Part shown: positions 1 to 9,165 of the stretch, one piece after another
Layout: the number at the start of each line of letters is the position of its first letter
How positions within the stretch are numbered: position 1 is the first letter of the stretch
NCBI GenBank assembly: GCA_016296505.1
Contig: JAEDJD010000001.1
Coordinates: 62,001-126,000, forward strand
Direction of reading: 5' to 3'
DNA from: Oscillospiraceae bacterium
Lineage (GTDB): Bacteria > Bacillota > Clostridia > Oscillospirales > Ruminococcaceae
DNA: 64,000 nucleotides
Translations under genes and position numbers: made by a program
The notes under the pieces: model-generated
Databases searched by the model: none
Told to the model about the DNA's origin: nothing
What the model saw: only the letters and a program-made list of their open reading frames with translations

Positions 1-2
1 AT

Positions 3-431
3 CCGAGCGAGGATGAGGAGATGCAGATCCTAACGCGCACCGAGCATCATAATCCGCTTGAGAATATCAAGGGTGCGGTTTTGCATCCGGAGAATATCCT
101 CAAATTGCAGGAGCAGATAGAGGGCGTTCATGTCAGTGAAGCCGTTCGGCGCTATATTCTGCAAATTGTCGCTGCGACCAGAAACCATAGCGCATTGACG
201 CTCGGTGCGTCGCCGCGTGGCTCTATCGCGCTCTATAAGGCGACAAAGGCGAACGCATTTCTTTCTGGCAGAGATTATGCCCTGCCGGATGATGTCAAGG
301 ATATGGCAGAGAGCGTATTGGCGCATCGTTTGATCCTTTCGCCGAAGGGAAAGTCTCAGATGGGCGATTCGCGTTACGTGATTGAGGACGTACTGGCTTC
401 TGTCCCTGTGCCAATGGATTCTGAAAAATGA
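3..431 (+). CDS. MoxR-family AAA+ ATPase, C-terminal part (5' truncated by window)
   Basis: The gene enters from the left edge, so only about 142 C-terminal residues are visible. They match the lid region of MoxR/RavA-type AAA+ ATPases: a helical segment ending near 'GASPRGSIALYKATKA', then 'GRDYALPDDVKDMAESVLAHRL', a conserved block of the family. MoxR ATPases act as chaperone-like partners for proteins encoded beside DUF58 and transglutaminase genes, as seen here. The stop overlaps the next start (ATGA at 428-431), so the two are probably translationally coupled. The Walker motifs lie outside the window, so ATPase activity is inferred from family membership only. Confidence 0.9.
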   Translation, partial: PSEDEEMQILTRTEHHNPLENIKGAVLHPENILKLQEQIEGVHVSEAVRRYILQIVAATRNHSALTLGASPRGSIALYKATKANAFLSGRDYALPDDVKDMAESVLAHRLILSPKGKSQMGDSRYVIEDVLASVPVPMDSEK

Positions 432-1723
432 CGATCGGGTATATTGGTACACTCATCATCGCACTGTTTTTCATGTACAGTATGGATGGCAGTATTGGCG
501 TGATGATGATGAGCTTTTTGATTTTGATGCCGTTGATTTCGGTTATCATGACGCTGATCGTCCGCAAAAGTCTCAAAATCACGCTGGAGGTTCCGGATTC
601 TGCCGGAAAACAGCAGCCTGTTTCTGCGATCATCCGATTGGAAAAGACAACGATTTTGCCCGTGCCTTTTCTGCGCATGAATTTGAACGCAGACGCGCAT
701 TTTGATGCGCTGAATCCGGAAGCGGATCCGCTTCCGATGAAGCCGGATGAACGAAGCTGTTCAAGCGGACAATATCATCGAAAATATCGCCGTTGGAAAA
801 AGTTGCGGAAAACACAGCTTTTGCCGGACACGCTGCCGCTTTGTCTTTCCATGGGAACGGCGCGGAATGCAACATACCGGATACGGCTCAATCCGCGGTT
901 CTGCGGCAGAGGAACCGTTTCTCTGGATGATATTCGACTTTCGGATTATTTTGCAATGTTCCAGCTGAAGCTGCGTATGGAATTGCGGGCGCATCTGCTG
1001 ATTACGCCGGAGATTCCGGAGTTGAAAGCGAATTCGGTGCTGTTCCGTTCTGTCTCGACAGAAATTGCTGCGGCAGACGAGGAGACGGAAGCAATGCCAA
1101 CGCATTCCGCGTCTGCGATGCCGGGCTATGAGCATCGGGATTATATTCCGGGAGATTCGCTCAAGCGTATCAACTGGAAGTTATCTTCAAAGCGGCGTCA
1201 TCTGATGGTGCGGCAGGATGAGCCGATTGCATTGGCACGACTGTCTGTTGTACTGGATTTTCGGCGTGATAATAGAGAGATTCCACTCGAAAAGCGTCTG
1301 GCTGCGGAAGAACAGCTGATTGAAACAGCCTTGGGTTTTCTGATGCTTTGTGCGCGTTATGGATATCCCTGCAAGCTGCATTATCTGGATGCTTTGGGCG
1401 AGTGGGAAAACTTTTCGATTGATGACGGCGAGCAGCTTGCCGTTGAGTCTGTCAACCTGTTGCGCGGAGGATTCCGTTCTGCGGAACAGATTGCGGCATC
1501 TTCACAGCTACCGCCTGCGCTGCTGCAGGAAGCGGGGTGTGTTTTGCTCTATTTTACTGCGAATGCCGCTGCTGAGACTGCTGCGGCGCTCGAATCGTTT
1601 TCTGCGCAGTTGTATTGGATTGTGCCAGAGCAGGACGCCGAGATTTGCACTGTACCGAAAAACGGCTCTTTCTGGCTAGTGACGCAGGATCATTGTCTTG
1701 TGCAGGCGGGCGGAGAGGTCTGA
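428..1723 (+). CDS. DUF58 domain protein
   Basis: A 431-residue protein with two hydrophobic segments in the first 40 residues and a large soluble remainder. The block 'EHRDYIPGDSLKRINWKLS', followed by 'LMVRQDEP', is the signature of the DUF58 domain, whose C-terminal part resembles a vWA fold. DUF58 proteins typically sit between a MoxR ATPase and a transglutaminase-like membrane protein, exactly as here, and are thought to work at the membrane in assembly of other proteins. The molecular role is not established. The start is fixed by the ATGA overlap with the upstream gene. Confidence 0.9.
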   Translation: MTIGYIGTLIIALFFMYSMDGSIGVMMMSFLILMPLISVIMTLIVRKSLKITLEVPDSAGKQQPVSAIIRLEKTTILPVPFLRMNLNADAHFDALNPEADPLPMKPDERSCSSGQYHRKYRRWKKLRKTQLLPDTLPLCLSMGTARNATYRIRLNPRFCGRGTVSLDDIRLSDYFAMFQLKLRMELRAHLLITPEIPELKANSVLFRSVSTEIAAADEETEAMPTHSASAMPGYEHRDYIPGDSLKRINWKLSSKRRHLMVRQDEPIALARLSVVLDFRRDNREIPLEKRLAAEEQLIETALGFLMLCARYGYPCKLHYLDALGEWENFSIDDGEQLAVESVNLLRGGFRSAEQIAASSQLPPALLQEAGCVLLYFTANAAAETAAALESFSAQLYWIVPEQDAEICTVPKNGSFWLVTQDHCLVQAGGEV

Positions 1724-1752
1724 GCCGCTGCTTCAATTTATACTGAAATCTG

Positions 1753-4269
1753 GTGAGAAAATTGAGAACCGAAGGTTTGATTCAAAGATATCCGCTTTTA
1801 CGGAAGCTGATTCAGCCCAAACGAATTCCGCTGTTATTTTCCGTCACAATCGTTTCCAGTATCTTCTATTATTATGCGCCGAAGCTCACATGGCTCTGGA
1901 TTATTCTTTCGCTCGTGGTTCAGGCGATGTTGTTTCACTTGTTTGATTATGTCAAGAAACATCCGTTACGCGGCGGTATTGTATTTTTATTGGTGGGCGC
2001 GCTTTTTGTAATCGCTTCATTTGGATTGATCAGGCTTGGTACGGCAACGCCGCCTTTTGCGCCGGATAACCCCTATAGGCAGCTTGATTTTATGGTTTGG
2101 TTTCTGACGCCGCAGTCTGTTTTGACAACGGGAACATTTGACGGAAGCGGTAATGAGGCAGTCAGTGCCGCAATGCAGATGCTTTCAACGGAATATCTTG
2201 GCTATACGCTGGCGCTTTTTATGCTGTTTACGATGTTTGTTGCAACGATAACCTATTATTATACGCTTGTACGCTATCGTGTGCTGATGTCGTTTGTTGT
2301 TATGATTTTCCCGTTTATGATTTATGCAAGAGAAAATGAAACGATGCCGGAGCTTTCGATGATTATTCTGCTTGTATGTTATTTTACATCCATGATTTAT
2401 TGCAGGCAGGCACATGGCGAGGATGCTTCGGTCGTCCAGAAATATGAACCGGATGCTGTCAGCAGACTCTCTATGCCGAGTAAAAAATCCGCTTATGCGA
2501 AGGTGAAGCCGGAGTTCCTGGACGGAGCGTTCTTCCATGCAACAGGCGTTTTTATGGCGAGTGCAACGATATTGATTTTGGTTTTGCCGAAGCCGGAGAT
2601 TGAGGCAGATCGTTCTATGGTGGATACGCTGTTCGATATGTCTTCTCTTTCTGATACGCTGATGGGCGCAATCAGCGCGTTTACGGACAGCTCGGACGGC
2701 GGCACGTATTCAGAAATGAATTACAAGCGCGTGCTGTATTATACACAGGCTAGAGAACCATTGAATCTGCGCGTCCGGACATTCAGCGATTATCATTACG
2801 ATACGGATTCCTGGCAGGCTTCTGATCATGACGGAATGCCGCAGCGCGATCATCCTCTTTATGTTCAAAAGGACGGCTATCAGACAGTTTCGGACGAGGT
2901 TGATCCGGCACAGCTTGTATCTGCCATCCATTCGCTCGCGAAAACGGATTCAGATTTCGCTTCGGAATATAGTCTGGAAACGCTTGCTGCACTGCCAGAG
3001 CAGGATTTGGAAGCATATTATTTACCGTTGCAAGTAGAATCTGCGGCGTATAATAGCAGAACGAACGCATTTCCGGCGCCGCTGCATATTCGTTCTGCCG
3101 AAATCAATAAGTATAATAATACTATTGTGGATGGGTATATGAACCAAAGCAGCATTTTGTTTGGTTATACGGGAGGGCTGCGGCTTGGCGAAACATATAC
3201 GCTGCAATATTTATCGGAGCGCTTTGCCAATACCGATCCGGCGCAGACGCTGATGAAATCCATAGATTCCGAAACATGGGAGCTGTTATTGCAGGATGGT
3301 CTAGCGCGTACAAAAGACGATCCCGAAGCCAATTCCATTTTTATGCGTGCGCTGCAAACCTATAGTTCAGCAGCCGAGTATGCCGCCGACCGCAGATTTG
3401 CCTGCGAAACGCCGGAAAATGTTTGTGAACTGTCACTTCAACTGACGGCGGGACTGCATTCCGATTATGAAAAAGCAATGGCAATTCGGGATTATCTGCG
3501 CTTTAGCGATGAATTCTTCTATTCGCTGGATTATCGGATTACCGACGCAGATAATGTTGAGACATTTCTTTTTCAAAATAAGATCGGCGTCTGCTATCAG
3601 TTTGCAAGTGCGATGGCGGAGATGTGCCGTGCCGTAGGATTGAATGTCCGATATGTGGAAGGCTATTCGATGAGCGTACAGGATAACCGGTTGTTCAGAG
3701 GCGGTGAATCCGATTATGTGATTACAACCGATGAAGGTCATGCGTTTGTCGATGTTTATATTCCCGGCTATGGCTGGATGATGATGGACGCGACTTCTGG
3801 TAATGTCATTCAGCAAAAGAAAATGAAAGTCAACGTACTGGCAACGCTGCAATATTCCGGTTTGATTCTGTTTGGCGTTGCTGTGATGCTGCTCATACTG
3901 CTGAAATGGTTTATTCCGCTGCTGCGGGAAGTGTTGTTCCGGCGAAAGTTCCGGAATCGGCTTGACGCTGCATCCGTTGCAGCCGCATTTGCAAGACTGC
4001 GGAAGCAATGGAATGCAGATCCTGTGCAAACTGCACGGACGCTCTGTGCGGAAAAATCTAGTTTCCTGCAGATGGATCTGCAGATGCTGCTGGACGGTTT
4101 TGAGCGTGCAGTCTATGCCGGACGCTGCGATACTGAAACGGCAGAGCAAGTCTATCAGGTTTACTGTGCGGCATATGACGCATGGAAGCCTGCCTGTAAA
4201 CGAAAGCGTCAGGCGGATAAACAGGCGCGCAGAGCGGAAAAACGTGTTTCGAGCGTAAAAGCCGTATAA
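1753..4269 (+). CDS. Membrane-anchored transglutaminase-like protein (TgpA type)
   Basis: An 838-residue protein starting at GTG. Several membrane segments occupy about residues 15-190, another lies near 250-275, then comes a long extracytoplasmic part and a last membrane segment near 695-715. The transglutaminase-like core has the Cys-His-Asp triad: Cys614 in 'GVCYQFASAMAEMCRAVG', His663 in 'DEGHAFVDV' and Asp679 in 'MMMDATSGN'. Such proteins may act as peptidases or crosslinking enzymes at the cell surface; the substrate is unknown. It is the last gene of the moxR-DUF58-transglutaminase operon and is followed by a terminator. The cytoplasmic C-terminus is rich in Lys and Arg. Confidence 0.88.
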   Translation: MRKLRTEGLIQRYPLLRKLIQPKRIPLLFSVTIVSSIFYYYAPKLTWLWIILSLVVQAMLFHLFDYVKKHPLRGGIVFLLVGALFVIASFGLIRLGTATPPFAPDNPYRQLDFMVWFLTPQSVLTTGTFDGSGNEAVSAAMQMLSTEYLGYTLALFMLFTMFVATITYYYTLVRYRVLMSFVVMIFPFMIYARENETMPELSMIILLVCYFTSMIYCRQAHGEDASVVQKYEPDAVSRLSMPSKKSAYAKVKPEFLDGAFFHATGVFMASATILILVLPKPEIEADRSMVDTLFDMSSLSDTLMGAISAFTDSSDGGTYSEMNYKRVLYYTQAREPLNLRVRTFSDYHYDTDSWQASDHDGMPQRDHPLYVQKDGYQTVSDEVDPAQLVSAIHSLAKTDSDFASEYSLETLAALPEQDLEAYYLPLQVESAAYNSRTNAFPAPLHIRSAEINKYNNTIVDGYMNQSSILFGYTGGLRLGETYTLQYLSERFANTDPAQTLMKSIDSETWELLLQDGLARTKDDPEANSIFMRALQTYSSAAEYAADRRFACETPENVCELSLQLTAGLHSDYEKAMAIRDYLRFSDEFFYSLDYRITDADNVETFLFQNKIGVCYQFASAMAEMCRAVGLNVRYVEGYSMSVQDNRLFRGGESDYVITTDEGHAFVDVYIPGYGWMMMDATSGNVIQQKKMKVNVLATLQYSGLILFGVAVMLLILLKWFIPLLREVLFRRKFRNRLDAASVAAAFARLRKQWNADPVQTARTLCAEKSSFLQMDLQMLLDGFERAVYAGRCDTETAEQVYQVYCAAYDAWKPACKRKRQADKQARRAEKRVSSVKAV

Positions 4270-4281
4270 GCAACTTATTCA

Positions 4282-4318
4282 CACTCCGGTTCATGCAATG
4301 AGCCGGAGTGTTTGTTTT
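4282..4318 (+). terminator. Intrinsic terminator of the moxR-DUF58-transglutaminase operon
   Basis: A 13-bp stem with one G-T pair (arms at 4282-4294 and 4298-4310), a GCA loop and a following T-rich stretch TTTGTTTT. It begins 13 bases after the stop codon of the transglutaminase gene. Confidence 0.85.
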
Positions 4319-4574
4319 GCAATGAAATAGTTGTTATGAAAAAAGAACTGTTCGATTGTGTGCAAAAGATGTTCGATTGTAGCTTATTATCGATTGGATG
4401 TAACCGATTTGTAATCCGTTGTTACTTTTTTGCCGGCTTATTTCGTCGATATGCGAAAAAACAAAATTTGAGATTTGTTAGGAGTGCACAAATATTATCG
4501 TAAAATCAAGAAAATCGGACGAAAATAAACTGCAGTTTGTGTGTTTTGTCATGTCACCATATTGATACCAATGC

Positions 4575-4603
4575 TTGACATAATTGTAATAATCTGTTAT
4601 AAT
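4575..4603 (+). promoter_or_regulatory. Consensus sigma-A promoter of the dockerin-peptidase gene
   Basis: TTGACA (4575-4580), a 17-base spacer, TATAAT (4598-4603) and an extended TGT just before the -10. Both hexamers match consensus. The predicted transcript begins near 4610, leaving a leader of about 185 bases before the chosen start at 4795. The leader contains a small CCTCAGTTGAGG palindrome but no riboswitch that I recognise. The stretch from 4319 to 4574 is AT-rich and shows no gene. Confidence 0.85.
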
Positions 4604-4794
4604 AGCAATACGCTTTCACAAAAAGCGTGGGCTGAAAAGCTACAGAAAAATCAAAATATCAATGCAGAAACAGTCATTTTATCGGAAAGATGTTTTTATC
4701 TGCTTAACAAAAGAAACAGAATAAGGGAATGATCGGAAACGCCTGCACTGACCAAATTATGACCTCAGTTGAGGAAAGGAATGGTAACCGACTC

Positions 4795-6246
4795 ATGAGA
4801 GAACAAATGAAACGTGCCCTTGCAGCAGCAATTACGCTCTGTATGCTGCCGGGTATCATCGCGGCACCGACAGTCGGTGTCTTTGCATCCGCAGAAAGCG
4901 ACTCTGCGGCAGCTGCAGAATATCCGGAAGCTGTAACCTTTTCAGAAAAGGTGCAGAATATTCTTGACGGAGATTGCGGCGTTTATGCCGATCAGGATCT
5001 GACGGTTCCGGTTTCACTGCCGGTCGGGTCTTCGCTCAATACATGGCAGACCTATTATGTCGATGCCGGCTACGGCGGCTGGAGTGGTCGCCAGTGCTAT
5101 ATTTATGCGCAAGGCGTCTATACCGTTTTGTTCGGTGCGATGCCTGGCAACGGCGGCGTCAATACGGAGCGTGTGCGCGATGTTTTACCGGAGGGCGTCT
5201 GGGAAATAACGCCGGAGCTGCTCTATCAATATCGCGTAATGCCAGGGGCGTATCTTCGCACAACTGTCAACGCGGATCTCACTTTCAATGGCGGCGGCGG
5301 ACATTCGATGCTTGTGCTTGACTATACGGATACAACCATCACTGTGCTTGAGGGAAATGCCGACGGTGCAGGTGCGATCGAACTGAATACTTTGACGTAT
5401 GATCGCTTCAATAGCCGATATACAACCGGTAAATCCCGCGGTGTTTGTCATGTTATTCAGCCGGAAGAATCGTTTTATGCCGCGCAGTATGGGATGTATT
5501 TCAATGATGAAACCGTAATGCTGCCGAATGGTAGCGAAACGACTCCTGTTGTCACTACGCTGACAGAGACAGCAGCGACTACATGGGAATCGACGACAAC
5601 TACTACAACAACCACTACAACCACTACCACAACTACAACAACCACTACTACTACGACTGCCACGACCACCACAACGACTATAACAACAATTCCTGCTACG
5701 GTAATTACTACAGCTGCCACAACAGCTTCGGAGTCTGAAAATAGCGGGACAACTGAAACAGTAAAGAACGATGCGCAGAACGTCATTTATGCGGAAAAGC
5801 TTGACGCGCCGGTGTTCCTGCCGCTGCCCAATGCGGAGCAGTATACATGGAGTACAAGCGATCCGGAGGTTGTGTTCTTGATCTGGGACGGCATTGCGAT
5901 CGCAAAGAATAATGGCTATGCTGTGATTACGGCAGATAAGGCTGATGAACATCTGGAGTTTACAATCTGCGTTGATGCTATGAATTGGGAAACGCTTGGC
6001 GATGTGAATCAGGACGGCATGACAGATCCGCTGGACGCAGTGATGGTGATGAACGCTTATGTGAACAGCACCATGAGCCGGAATGAGAACGATTCGGTTA
6101 CGCAGCTTCCGCTTGCATTGGCGGATGTGAATGGCAGCGGCAATGCTGACTTGGTTGACGCGCAGCTGATTCTGCAATATTATGTCCACACAACAATTGC
6201 AAATATCAATCTTTCTGCCAAGGAAGTATGGGCGTTGCTTTGCTAA
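4795..6246 (+). CDS. Secreted dockerin protein with papain/CHAP-like cysteine peptidase-like domain
   Basis: 483 residues from ATG 4795; an upstream in-frame ATG at 4729 would put 22 polar residues before the signal peptide and has no proper RBS. Residues 1-33 form a signal peptide. Residues 50-225 look like a papain/CHAP-fold cysteine peptidase, with Cys101 in 'GRQCYIYAQG', His170 in 'GGGGHSMLVLDY' and Asn188 in 'LEGNAD' as a plausible triad. A nearly pure threonine linker follows (about 267-305), then a small beta-rich segment and a C-terminal dockerin (about 416-480) with two calcium-loop repeats beginning 'GDVNQDGMTD' and 'ADVNGSGNAD'. The dockerin implies export and docking on a cohesin scaffold. 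The substrate is unknown; catalytic activity is inferred from residue order. Confidence 0.82.
   Translation: MREQMKRALAAAITLCMLPGIIAAPTVGVFASAESDSAAAAEYPEAVTFSEKVQNILDGDCGVYADQDLTVPVSLPVGSSLNTWQTYYVDAGYGGWSGRQCYIYAQGVYTVLFGAMPGNGGVNTERVRDVLPEGVWEITPELLYQYRVMPGAYLRTTVNADLTFNGGGGHSMLVLDYTDTTITVLEGNADGAGAIELNTLTYDRFNSRYTTGKSRGVCHVIQPEESFYAAQYGMYFNDETVMLPNGSETTPVVTTLTETAATTWESTTTTTTTTTTTTTTTTTTTTTTATTTTTTITTIPATVITTAATTASESENSGTTETVKNDAQNVIYAEKLDAPVFLPLPNAEQYTWSTSDPEVVFLIWDGIAIAKNNGYAVITADKADEHLEFTICVDAMNWETLGDVNQDGMTDPLDAVMVMNAYVNSTMSRNENDSVTQLPLALADVNGSGNADLVDAQLILQYYVHTTIANINLSAKEVWALLC
5593..5688 (+). repeat. Low-complexity ACN tract encoding the poly-Thr linker
   Basis: About 30 nearly uninterrupted Thr codons (ACA, ACC, ACG, ACT mixed) with a few Ala and Ile codons. 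Use of all four Thr codons suggests protein-level selection for a Thr linker rather than recent slippage of a pure trinucleotide repeat. Such linkers are usual between cellulosomal modules and are often glycosylated. Confidence 0.85.
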
Positions 6247-6289
6247 GTAATGCACCATGCGCCATGTAAATATGTGATCAGAATCATAC

Positions 6290-6326
6290 AAATCGCCTGC
6301 GCAGGATTCTGCGTCAGGCGATTTTG
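6290..6326 (+). terminator. Intrinsic terminator after the dockerin-peptidase gene
   Basis: Arms AAATCGCCTG-CGCAG and CTGCG-T-CAGGCGATTT (one bulged base) around a GATT loop, running into TTTTGT. It lies about 45 bases after the stop and just before the recQ ribosome binding site. Confidence 0.8.
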
Positions 6327-6356
6327 TCGTGTAAAAATGAAAAAGGAGCAGGGCTT

Positions 6357-8204
6357 ATGCAGCAGACACCGCATTCGATCCTGAAAGAATATTTCGGTTA
6401 CGATCAGTTTAGAGTGGGACAGGAAACATTGATTCGGCAGATCCTTTCCGGCGGCGATGTGCTGGGCATTATGCCGACCGGCGCTGGAAAATCCATATGC
6501 TATCAGGTACCTGCACTGCTGATGCCAGGGCTGACGATTGTTGTATCGCCGCTGATTTCTCTGATGCAGGATCAGGTGGCGGCGCTGCGGGATGCCGGTA
6601 TTCCAGCGGTATGCCTGCACAGCAATCAGGATCAGACCGCATATTTTGCGGCGCTCGACGCTGTACGCCGCGGTGATGTCCGGCTGCTCTACGCCGCGCC
6701 GGAGCGTTTGCTGACGGAGTCGTTTCTTTCACTGACGGAGTCTGTTGCCATCACAATGGTGGCAGTGGATGAAGCGCATTGTCTTTCACAGTGGGGGCAG
6801 GATTTTCGGCCAAGTTATTTGCATATCACAGAGTTTCTTGCGGAGTTGCCGCGCAGACCGGTTGTTGCAGCGTTTACGGCGACTGCAACGCAAATGGTTC
6901 GCGAGGATATTAAAAGACTGCTTGCTCTGCATGAACCCCAAGAGCTTGTCACCGGCTTTGATCGGAAAAATCTTCGCTGGATCGTGGAGCGTCCTGCAAA
7001 GAAATACGATGCGCTGCTGCAAATTTTAAAGCGTAATCAGAATAAAAATGGTATCATATATTGTATTTCGCGGCGGCTGACGGATGAAATATGCTCGAAG
7101 CTCTGCGCGGACGGTATTGCAGCGGTACGCTATCATGCAGGATTATCTGCGGAAGAACGCGCGTCTAATCAGGAGGCGTTTCTGCGCGATACCGTGCAAA
7201 TTATGGTTGCCACCAATGCGTTCGGCATGGGCATCGACAAATCCAATGTTTCGTTCGTTGTGCATTATAATATGCCGAAAAGCATGGAGGCGTATTATCA
7301 GGAAGCTGGCAGAGCCGGCAGGGACGGGATGCCGGCAGAATGCACGCTGTTATACAGTCCGCAGGATATCCGGACGAACACCTTTCTGATTGAGAATTCA
7401 GAACAGGAAAACGACCGCCTGACGCCGGAGCAGCGAACGATTTTACGGCGACGGGATTTCGACCGTCTGAATACAATGGTGCAGTATTGCAGTTCAACAG
7501 ACTGTTTGCGGCATTTTATTCTGCGCTATTTTGGGGAAGCTGCGCCAACGCACTGCGGTAACTGTGGAATCTGTCTCACGGAAAGCGAGACGCTCGACGC
7601 AACGATTCCAGCACAGAAAATACTATCCTGTGTGTATCGTGTTGCACAGCGCGGCAGACAATGCGGCATCCGGATGCTTTGTGATATTTTACAAGGCAAA
7701 GAGAATAAATCTTTAAAAGAGGCTGGCTATCAGACGCTTTCGACCTATGGCTTGCTTGGGGATATCTCCCGTATACAGCTTGAGCATATGGTCAATACCC
7801 TGATCGCACGCGGGTATCTGCGTATGGATACCAGTCAGTATGCGACGCTTTCGCTTGCGGGCGCTGCAAACGCTGTGCTTCGCGGACAGGAACAGGTGAT
7901 GATGTCTTTGCCCAAGCGCGATCTCAAACAGACGCAGCGTGAACAGCGGCTTGCCGAAATGCCGGATTATGGCGTGGACGAAGCACTGTTCCAGAAACTG
8001 CGGCGTTTGCGCGAACGGCTTGCTGCAAGGGAGTTTGTGCCTGCATATATTGTGTTTTCGGACGCTACGCTGCGTGATATGTGCAATAAGCGTCCTGCGA
8101 ATGAGGAGGAAATGCTGGCAATATCCGGCGTCGGCAAATATAAAATGGAAAAATACGGAGAGGCTTTTATTCAGGAGATCGCGTCATATTCTACGAAATC
8201 ATGA
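6357..8204 (+). CDS. recQ: ATP-dependent DNA helicase RecQ
   Basis: 615 residues of the RecQ family, a 3'-5' DNA helicase used in recombination and repair. Visible in order: Walker A 'MPTGAGKS' (Lys45), 'DEAH' at 138-141, 'TATA' motif, helicase C-terminal block with 'HAGLSAEER' and 'QEAGRAGRDG', the four-Cys zinc site (C-S-S-T-D-C, then 'CGNCGIC'), a winged helix, and a C-terminal HRDC domain containing 'AISGVGKYKMEKYG'. The start at 6357 has AAGGAG eight bases upstream; an ORF extension to 6324 lies over that RBS and the terminator tail. The length fits full RecQ proteins. It appears to be a single-gene unit. Confidence 0.95.
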   Translation: MQQTPHSILKEYFGYDQFRVGQETLIRQILSGGDVLGIMPTGAGKSICYQVPALLMPGLTIVVSPLISLMQDQVAALRDAGIPAVCLHSNQDQTAYFAALDAVRRGDVRLLYAAPERLLTESFLSLTESVAITMVAVDEAHCLSQWGQDFRPSYLHITEFLAELPRRPVVAAFTATATQMVREDIKRLLALHEPQELVTGFDRKNLRWIVERPAKKYDALLQILKRNQNKNGIIYCISRRLTDEICSKLCADGIAAVRYHAGLSAEERASNQEAFLRDTVQIMVATNAFGMGIDKSNVSFVVHYNMPKSMEAYYQEAGRAGRDGMPAECTLLYSPQDIRTNTFLIENSEQENDRLTPEQRTILRRRDFDRLNTMVQYCSSTDCLRHFILRYFGEAAPTHCGNCGICLTESETLDATIPAQKILSCVYRVAQRGRQCGIRMLCDILQGKENKSLKEAGYQTLSTYGLLGDISRIQLEHMVNTLIARGYLRMDTSQYATLSLAGAANAVLRGQEQVMMSLPKRDLKQTQREQRLAEMPDYGVDEALFQKLRRLRERLAAREFVPAYIVFSDATLRDMCNKRPANEEEMLAISGVGKYKMEKYGEAFIQEIASYSTKS

Positions 8205-8283
8205 AATATATCTCTCGTATCTGTATCTTTGGCACTGTTATGATTTCCGGTGCAGCTGTATCACAGATATGGAAGAATTGTGC

Positions 8284-8312
8284 TTGCTTTTTTGTGAAAA
8301 ATATGGTATACT
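8284..8312 (+). promoter_or_regulatory. Promoter of the 8366-11511 gene group
   Basis: TTGCTT (8284-8289), 17-base spacer, TATACT (8307-8312) with extended TGG before the -10. The motif ATATGGTATA recurs before several other genes of this window. Confidence 0.7.
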
Positions 8313-8365
8313 GTAAGCGAGGCGCTTGCCTTGGATGAAGCATGAAACGAAAGGATGGGAGTATT

Positions 8366-8794
8366 ATGCTGTTTTTACATGAATTTGAGCGTATTGAAGC
8401 AGAGGCGTTTTTGACGCTTGCGTCTGAAATGATTGAAGAGGACGATATCGTAACCTCCGAGGAGGATGCACTGCTGATGGAATATGCGGCAGCGCTGAAT
8501 GTGCCGGGCTTTACCTTTGATGCGGCGGCAACGGCGGCTGCGCGTGATACTATGGCGCAGCTGAACGAGGTCAGCAAGCGTAAGGTTTATATGGAGCTTT
8601 ATATGTTTGCGATCTGCGATGAATTTGAGGCGCCGTCGGAGCGCAGAGCGCTGAGCGAGCTGCGAGAGGCGCTTGGTCTGGATGCGCATATTTGCAATAA
8701 GCTGGAGGTTTGCGCACGCGATTTGTGCAGCGTCTATGCGGAAATCGAGAACGTACTCAGCGCTGATCCTTCACCGATCAAGGTTGAGAACTGA
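8366..8794 (+). CDS. Small acidic helical protein, possibly TerB-like
   Basis: 142 residues from ATG 8366, with AAGGATGGGAG just upstream; an alternative ATG at 8342 lies close to the promoter. I do not recognise a named family with certainty. The pattern 'ASEMIEEDDIVTSEEDALL' and a second, similar helical unit 'FAICDEFEAPSERRALSEL' recall TerB-like helical domains, which carry acidic residues between paired helices. No signal peptide or membrane segment is seen. It is the first of three genes (8366, 8866, 9166), perhaps one transcript. Function unknown. Confidence 0.6.
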   Translation: MLFLHEFERIEAEAFLTLASEMIEEDDIVTSEEDALLMEYAAALNVPGFTFDAAATAAARDTMAQLNEVSKRKVYMELYMFAICDEFEAPSERRALSELREALGLDAHICNKLEVCARDLCSVYAEIENVLSADPSPIKVEN

Positions 8795-8800
8795 TATTTG

Positions 8801-8826
8801 TTGCCCCCGCAGTTCCGCGGGGGCAA
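8801..8826 (+). other. Strong GC hairpin without T-tract
   Basis: A perfect 10-bp stem TTGCCCCCGC / GCGGGGGCAA with an AGTTCC loop between two co-directional genes. No run of T follows, so it is more likely an attenuator or mRNA-processing/stability element than a full terminator. Confidence 0.6.
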
Positions 8827-8865
8827 GCTGTATTCTGTATATTATGATCAGGAGGCGTATGAATC

Positions 8866-9150
8866 ATGGAGGAGCATCAGCCGCGAAATGCATTTGATAT
8901 TCCGAAAGTGTTTTATTTTGAGGTCGGCAATACGCATTCCGGCAGCCGGAACCATCTGCGCTATCGTGTTGAGCCGGTGGATGGCGTGCTGCATATTGCT
9001 GTATGGCGTGAGGATTTCTGCTATGAAATCGCCGAGACGCGCGGCTTGATTGCGGGTACTGCCGAGTTCCCAGTTTCAGAGGACGGATTTCAGCAGATGC
9101 TCGATTATTTGCAGACGGAATACGACAAACCGATCAATCAAAACGAATAA
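8866..9150 (+). CDS. Hypothetical 94-residue protein
   Basis: Supported by an AGGAGG ribosome binding site about ten bases before ATG 8866 and by its position 15 bases before the next gene. The sequence is soluble and mixed alpha/beta, with alternating strands around 'HLRYRVEPVDGVLHIAVWRE' and an acidic C-terminal helix. I do not recognise a family. Co-transcription with the 781-residue protein downstream is likely. Confidence 0.65.
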   Translation: MEEHQPRNAFDIPKVFYFEVGNTHSGSRNHLRYRVEPVDGVLHIAVWREDFCYEIAETRGLIAGTAEFPVSEDGFQQMLDYLQTEYDKPINQNE

Positions 9151-9165
9151 CCGGAGGAGCAGATT

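Noticed and set aside
4628..4638. TGGGCTGAAAA shared with 38803-38813 in another long leader
   Set aside because: An 11-base match is expected many times by chance among all pairs in 64 kb, and the flanks do not agree.
5185..6291. 368-codon minus-strand open frame opposite the dockerin protein
   Set aside because: Translates the Thr tract as a Ser/Gly/Cys-rich stretch; no RBS or promoter, explained by low complexity.
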